Origin: Effrenium voratum
Lineage: Eukaryota; Sar; Dinophyceae; Suessiales; Symbiodiniaceae
Length of the DNA stretch: 64,000 nucleotides
NCBI GenBank assembly: GCA_963377175.1
Contig: CAUJNA010003239.1
Span: 1,309,596 to 1,373,595, forward strand
Reading direction: 5' to 3'
Shown: piece after piece, positions 58,686 to 64,000 of the stretch
Layout of the letters: each line of letters begins with the position of its first letter
Position numbering within the stretch: the first letter of the stretch is position 1
Position numbers and translations under genes: made by a program
Notes under the pieces: model-generated
What the model was told of the DNA's origin: nothing
The model's input: the letters and a program-made list of their open reading frames with translations, nothing else
Database searches by the model: none

Positions 58686-58806
58686 GTACGTATCAGCAAA
58701 TCCTGAAACCTGTTGACTTCAGAAATAGCAGTCATAGTCCTAGCGGCAGTTGTAGTATTCAAAAAAAGAAAATAGGCAGAACAACATAATAGCAGCTTTT
58801 AGTAGT

Positions 58807-58815
58807 AGCAGCTTT

Positions 58816-58880
<65 letters not shown>

Positions 58881-58992
58881 CTAGTACTAGTACTAGTACT
58901 AGTACTAGTACTATTACTAGTAGTACTAGCAGTAGTAGTAGTAGTAGCAGTAGTCGTAGTAGTAGTAGTAGTAGTTTTAGAAATAGTAGTAG
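58807..58992. repeat. (AGT)n / (ACT)n trinucleotide array
   Basis: TAG/AGT units interrupted by a block of TACTAG hexamers, giving stretches of alternating strand symmetry. The L-rich or T-rich translations are artefacts. Confidence 0.95.
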
Positions 58993-60783
58993 CAATAGTA
59001 GCCAACAAATCATATTTGGGTCAACCCCTCGAACAACACTCAAGTGGCTGACCTACCTCTACCTCATGGTTGGGCCTTCCGCATGGTCCCTGAGGGGTAT
59101 GGTCCAGGAGTGTGTAGGACAATCCTTTGGTTGACAAGTCTGATACCTCTTTTTTTCCGTTGATGTAGTCTATTGCGCGTGTACCTCATGATTGCTTCTC
59201 CAGAAGTTTGCTGGGTGCTCACCCGAAGAACATGATTTCAACACAGGAAAATGGGCAACCCCCCCCCCCCCCCCAAAGTCCACCCAAAGATTTCCAATAG
59301 GAAACTCATGTGATGGCCCAAAGGGTCATGCTGAGGAGTGTAAGCACCCCTGTGAAAAGAATCACGCAAAGCTCCTATACAGGATCGATCATTGAAAAGA
59401 AACTTGTACTTTAGGAAAGTCTGAATTTTGAGCGGCTGCTTGAGGCAAATGTCAAAACCAGTTGGCCCGCTCCTAATGGGTGGTGTGAGGTTGGCTTGCG
59501 AGCTAAAACAAAAAACGGGCTTCAGAGCCCCGCATTCGCTTAGTTGCTCGTTGGCTTGTGGTGCAATGGCCGTCCCCCTTCCATTTCCTCATGCCTGAAG
59601 GCCAGCCAGCCCTGACAAGCTGACTTTCGGCCTAAAGGATTCATCAAAACGAACTCCGAAAACAAGAGCATAGGCAACCCAAAGCGCGATGCGACCAGGT
59701 CTGGATTCAACTTTGCAAATTGGCATTGCAAAGCCAAGAGTTAAGGTATGGCTAACGATATGCCACGAAATAGTCAGTATGTATGAGTATGTAATGGTCA
59801 GGCAAGTGGCAAGGAGAAAGTCACTGCGGTTGATCCCCTGATGTAAATGCGCCACACACCCCACAGGAAGTTGCAGGGCTCCCTCTGTTCCCAACATAAT
59901 CCTGGGCACAGGACATTCCTTCTCGCAACGGGCAACCGAAAGGGGGCGCTTGAAAGTCCCGGACATGCACAAGACAGGGACCCTTGTGAGTGCATCAAAT
60001 GAAAAAGCGGGTTCTTGTTGCCTTTGACATCTAGCTTGGCATGTCAAGGGGAGACCCTCTTTGACACTTTGAGGCCCACAGGGAATTCAAAGATTGGTTC
60101 GCTTTGTCTGGCACCAGGGTAGCAAGTGGGGCCCCGCAATAAGGAGAAAATGCAGAAGCCAAATCATGCTTCGTTCTTTCTGATTCCGATCATCCTTTAC
60201 AGGCTCTGAGCAAATTTGATGACTCTGACCCTCCTGGCGACTTCCCCAAATCCAATCTGTCCTTCTGGACTTCGAGTTGTGTACGCTCCAGGTTGAAGAA
60301 ACACCAAACCCGATGGCCCCGAATAGGCCATGTTTTCATTTGCAGAAATCCGAACACCGACCCTATTCTGAGACTTGCTGCAAAAAATAGTTCGGATGCT
60401 TGCTTACGACCCAGTGTCTGCCTCTCCACAGATCTTTTGCTTGCTCTCTTAGTGACTCGTCAACGAGCATGTCCTAAGGAAGCAGCCAGGCGCCTTCCAG
60501 TCCAAACCGCTATTTCCTCAAGGTGAAAGCTCGCCGTGTCACTCTGGCAGCCCTACAGCCTGGAACGAAGAAAACACCTTGTACTCTCGAAGCAAAGCTA
60601 AAGGAAAGTTATGAAAATCCTAAGGCCGTCCCCTCCCCAATGCCTCCCGCCTGTTCCTCGCAGCCATCAGCCACAACAACCATCAAAGCCTAGGGAAAAG
60701 CCAGTGCAAGCGGAAAGCTCACTAAGGTTGCCACTCCTTGTCCTCCATGTGAGATCTACAGCGTGTGTCTCCAGATTGCTTGC
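58993..60783. other. Non-coding stretch
   Basis: No exon seen on either strand. A poly-C run is at about 59,260-59,274. Presumably intergenic or intronic to the plus-strand gene. Confidence 0.4.
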
Positions 60784-61190
60784 TGTGTGTGTGTGTGTGT
60801 ATGCGTGTGTGTGTGTGTGTGTGAATGTGTGTGTCTGTAAGGTTGTGTTGTGCTTGTGTTGTTGTGTTGCTGTGCTGTGCTGTGCTGTGCTGTGCTGTCC
60901 TGTGCTGTGCTGTGCTGTGCTGTGCTGTGCTGTGCTGTGCTGTGCTGTGCTGTGCTGTGCTGTGCTGTGCTGTGCTGTGCTGTGCTGTGCTGTGCTGTGC
61001 TGTGCTGTGCTGTGGTGTGGTGTGGTGTGGTGTGGTGTGGTGTGGTGTGTTGCTTTGTGTACGGTATTTTGTATCTCGCGGTCTTGCGTCTTGTCTTGTG
61101 TCTTGTGTCTTGTGTCGTGTGTATTGGGTAGTGCGCTGAGTTGTGCGGTGTGGAGTGGAGTGGAGTGGAGTGGAGCGGAGTGGAGTGATG
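60784..61190. repeat. (GT)n plus diverging pentanucleotide array
   Basis: A GT run (60,784-60,833) is followed by about 27 CTGTG units (to about 61,011). These change without a break into GGTGT units (to about 61,048), and GGAGT units follow at 61,152-61,185. One base of the pentamer differs between blocks. The 267-residue ORF across it is spurious. Confidence 0.95.
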
Positions 61191-62535
61191 TGGTGTGGTG
61201 TGGCGTGTGGGGTGGGGTGTGTGTGTGTGCGTGTGCTCCCAGTCGTTGCCCTTTCACTTTTTTTGTTCAATACTCCCAAATTGCACCAGCACAGTTGTCA
61301 AACGTTTTCAGTTTTGGATCCCTGCACAAAGTGAACACTCGGCCACAAATTCAGCCTCTGGCAGAAGGTGAATCAGAATTCATGCCCCAAAAGGCAACAA
61401 AGGACGGCTTCTGAAGGCAAAGCCAAAAACGCGTCAAACGCCTTGAAACCAGGAAGGCCAAGGTTCTGGGTTGGTCTTTGAGCACGCCAAAGAACATACT
61501 TGCCTAGTAGGGAAATACTTGCATTTTGCCACAAGTCGTTTTAAGGCTCACCCCGACTTGGGCTTCGGTTATCCCGACCCTGGCCCTTCAAACATGTGGG
61601 TTTGTCACAAAACAGGGGTACCCCTAACATGGGGTCGTTGTCCCGTAGTCTTCCTTTAAGCCGCCCCCACCTGGGGCCCCAGCCCCGTCGGCCAAAGCCT
61701 TGAAGGCTGCCTCTGGGGATGGGTGGGTTGGTAGGCCCTGGTTTCGGGCGTCTTTTCGCGAAGCAAAAATACAGTTTGCGGGTTCGCTTTGAGGCAAACC
61801 CGAATCTCAAAGCGTCTGTCCCAGTCAACCAGGTTCAGCTGGATGAATTTGAAGGAGCTGAACAGGAGCCAAGCCTCAACGCTTCATGAACGGAAGCTTC
61901 AAAGACTGGATCGTCCCCCCATCCCAGAAGAGCACCACAAGTGCAAGAACCTTTGCAACTTCCCCGACCTGAGTAGTCCTTTGCCGTTTGGAATACATTC
62001 CGAGAGGAGCCAACCGCCACGTTTGGGGGGGGACACATACATTAGCTCAAGAAGGCAGTCCAAAAGGACAAGGCACCGAAACTGACATAGCACCGGAAAA
62101 CTGGCAAAAACATCAGCACGGATAAAGGCACCCCAATTCTGGACTCCCTCATTGCGGCACTTAATGTCAGGAAGCACGAGTCGCGTCAGAACTGCTGGGG
62201 TGCTGCTGTCTATTGGCAAATCCAAGGACCCGTCCAAGTAAGCTTTGAAGATCTTTGAAGCATTTGCACCTGAAATGAGAAATTTTAAGAGGGTCCCCTT
62301 GCCAGCGGATTCTAAATGGATTTCAATCTGGTGGGGGAGGGGTTTCAGTCGTGTCTAGTTCTTTGTCCTGCTGTGCGATCTGCCTTTTTTGCCAGCAGCC
62401 AAAAGAAAACAATCACCCGGCCACGCTGGCCCGGTTGATGGGCTCAACGTCTGTGCAGAGGCCAAGGTCAAAACAGCCAGCTAGTGAAGTGCTCTTGGTC
62501 TGAAATCTATCAATCAAACTAATGCCGCGATGTGT
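61191..62535. other. Non-coding stretch downstream of the SPRY-META exon
   Basis: This should contain the 3' end of the SPRY-META gene if the coding region continues in another exon. I see no convincing coding piece. Confidence 0.4.
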
Positions 62536-63606
62536 TCAAATTTCCCGATCGGTTACGATCTCCGCATCCGCACACAAGGTGCATATCATCTCCATGGTGG
62601 GTGCGTTGATGATCAGCGTGTCATCCTTCGCAAGCCACTTGCGGACCGTGGGCATGCCTTCGGAGATCTTTGCCTCTGCCTCCATCACGCCCGGAGGCCC
62701 CATCATCATGGTGGACATTCCTGCGCCAACGGTCAGGGCATCAAAGGGCGCCAAGGATGCATCCGGAGTGGACGTGGCTGAGAAGCCCAAGTTGTTGGCC
62801 ACTTTGACGCTCAGGCGCAGCTGACCTTTGTCCTCCAGGACGGTGATAGTTGGTAGAGGAGCCCCCTCCAGCTTGGCTGCCAAGGGGAACTCCCCGAGCT
62901 CAGGGCCCAGAAAGAGCTGCTTCAGCGTCCACGTCCCGGCGGCCGGATGTCCTCCCTTGGGCTTCTCCCGCGTCAGAGCCGTCGGCGCCGGCAGCCCCGT
63001 GGCGATGCGGAAGATGTCGCCATCTTTCTGCGCCTGGACCACCGGGTAGATCTTGGCCCCGGAGTAAGGCACCTCGTAGGCCGGGCCCATGCAGCGGCCG
63101 TTGTGGTACACCGTCATAGTCAGCTTGCTGTCCTTCACCTGCACCAAGATCCCCACGACATCGCCCTTCTTCACGTCGTCGCCCCATTGGCTCTTGCAGC
63201 ACGCGCCGCCGTCGGCCAAGTTTCCCGGGCCACCGTAGAAGAGGCCCTTGCACTTGTAGCCGGCTCCAAACTTCTCTTCCGTGCCGATGCCGATGAAGGG
63301 ACTGCCGTGTTCTCCAATCTCCTGGCAGCTTACCTCGAAGTAGGACCCAGACTCGAGGGCCATCGGGTACAACGCGTTGGCCGGGGATCCTTTCGACTCC
63401 TTGGTACCAATCTTAAACTCCGGCCCAGTGCTCTGCACCGCAGAAGAACCGTCATCCCTCCATGCGACCGACATTGCGTATTGTGCGTCTTCCTTGAACT
63501 GTTGCGGCTTCAGCCTATGCCACCGTGTTATCCTTAACTGAGGGGTTAACATATTCAAAATGGAGGAGGGTGTGGTCCACCCAAATCTTTCTTCAAACAC
63601 GGTCAA
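62536..63606 (-). CDS. SPRY domain plus META (HslJ-like) domain protein, single long exon
   Basis: A 356-residue open frame. Residues about 75-215 form a SPRY/B30.2 domain: SGSYFEVSCQEIGE, FIGIGTEEKFG, a LFYGGPGNLADGG turn, a KKGDVVGILVQVKDSKLTMT strand pair and VYHNGRCMGPAYEVPY. Residues about 228-345 resemble a META/HslJ domain: GTWTLKQLFLGPEL, a KVANNLGFS segment, STMMMGPPGVMEAEAKISEG, then RKWLAKDDTLIINAPTMEMI. SPRY domains bind proteins. META domains occur in bacterial HslJ and in kinetoplastid and protist proteins with poorly known roles. The first 50-60 residues are less certain: an intron acceptor could lie inside them, and the ATG at 63,606 is only the first in frame. Unlike the other genes here, about 1 kb is uninterrupted. 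Confidence 0.82.
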   Translation of the reverse strand: MTVFEERFGWTTPSSILNMLTPQLRITRWHRLKPQQFKEDAQYAMSVAWRDDGSSAVQSTGPEFKIGTKESKGSPANALYPMALESGSYFEVSCQEIGEHGSPFIGIGTEEKFGAGYKCKGLFYGGPGNLADGGACCKSQWGDDVKKGDVVGILVQVKDSKLTMTVYHNGRCMGPAYEVPYSGAKIYPVVQAQKDGDIFRIATGLPAPTALTREKPKGGHPAAGTWTLKQLFLGPELGEFPLAAKLEGAPLPTITVLEDKGQLRLSVKVANNLGFSATSTPDASLAPFDALTVGAGMSTMMMGPPGVMEAEAKISEGMPTVRKWLAKDDTLIINAPTMEMICTLCADAEIVTDREI

Positions 63607-64000
63607 TCAATTGTCTTGGACTTCTGATGCGCTGATCCACTTGTGAGATATGCAACAGGACAAGAACCATTGACCATTGTCTCCAGGCGCCTCGTCACGT
63701 TCACTGAATCGAGCCAAAGGGTTCATTAACCCCAAGTAAGCATCACCAATGCAGGCCTATCTCTGGCATTCTTTTGTCACTCAGAACTCCCCATACCTAT
63801 TCCTTTTGATATTCCCAACCGACGTTAAAAGAGAACTTGTTGGTTCTCGGAAGGGAATGAGAAATGGAATGACCCCGGAAAAAATGCCATATATATATGG
63901 TTTCTTCCAAACCGCGCCTCTGTCACCGCTTGCAGGGGGCTGCCTTTGGCGAAGGCCTCCAGGCAAATCGCAGCTGTATTTCCTGGGGTCGATTTACAAC
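63607..64000. other. Stretch upstream of the SPRY-META exon
   Basis: No spliced-leader relict, exon or promoter motif that I can recognise. There is a short TA run at about 63,890-63,899. Confidence 0.4.

Noticed and set aside
58759..59043. Leucine-rich or Thr-rich ORFs
   Set aside because: Products of the AGT trinucleotide array.
60611..61414. 267-residue ORF with CCAVL repeats
   Set aside because: Translation of the CTGTG pentanucleotide array; open only because the unit lacks stops.
1..64000. tRNA, rRNA, snRNA or CRISPR-like arrays
   Set aside because: No cloverleaf, rRNA core or repeat-spacer pattern was recognised by eye; a covariance-model search was not possible here.

Overview
This window looks like dinoflagellate nuclear DNA, possibly Symbiodiniaceae or a relative. 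I cannot name the species. The evidence is mostly intronic sequence with very short GC-rich exons, many introns with GC or GA donors that all end in AG, a relict of the dinoflagellate spliced leader, and abundant simple repeats. The long simple ORFs, including the 665-residue one over the CATA array, are not genes. The real coding sequence is in pieces of about 30-120 nt and becomes visible only when neighbouring pieces are joined by matching phase and family order.

Almost all recognisable coding sequence is on the minus strand, so the gene order reads from right to left. (1) 62.5-63.6 kb: one long exon for a SPRY domain followed by a META (HslJ-like) domain. (2) 39.6-56.6 kb: a 14-exon gene for ankyrin repeats fused to an Rmt2-type protein arginine (delta-N) methyltransferase. 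The exons read almost continuously through the methyltransferase motifs. (3) About 15-37 kb: a chain of well-formed minus-strand exons from one or more genes I could not identify. (4) 4.4-14.9 kb: the TFIIH subunit p44/SSL1 (GTF2H2), ten exons running from the vWA start to the region before the zinc fingers. One isolated exon at 58.6 kb is on the plus strand (coiled coil), so a strand switch probably lies between 56.6 and 58.6 kb.

The large 7.4 kb intron of the methyltransferase gene (43,380-50,803) holds about 5.5 kb of degenerate mobile-element coding sequence, also on the minus strand. From its 5' side this is: a spliced-leader-like relict in a hairpin, a frameshifted ORF ending in a C4C4 zinc finger, a tyrosine-recombinase-like ORF, a dual-specificity-phosphatase-like ORF with an intact CX5R signature, a block of palindromic repeats, a CCCH gag-like region, and a reverse transcriptase with a DIRS-like RNase H. 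The recombinase plus phosphatase combination is the most unusual content in the window.

Other structure includes a 1.4 kb CATA array with a 100-N assembly gap and direct repeats on both sides, a small MITE-like element with terminal inverted repeats in at least two copies, a pair of 60 bp dispersed repeats, 10-bp and pentanucleotide minisatellites, and G-rich tracts.
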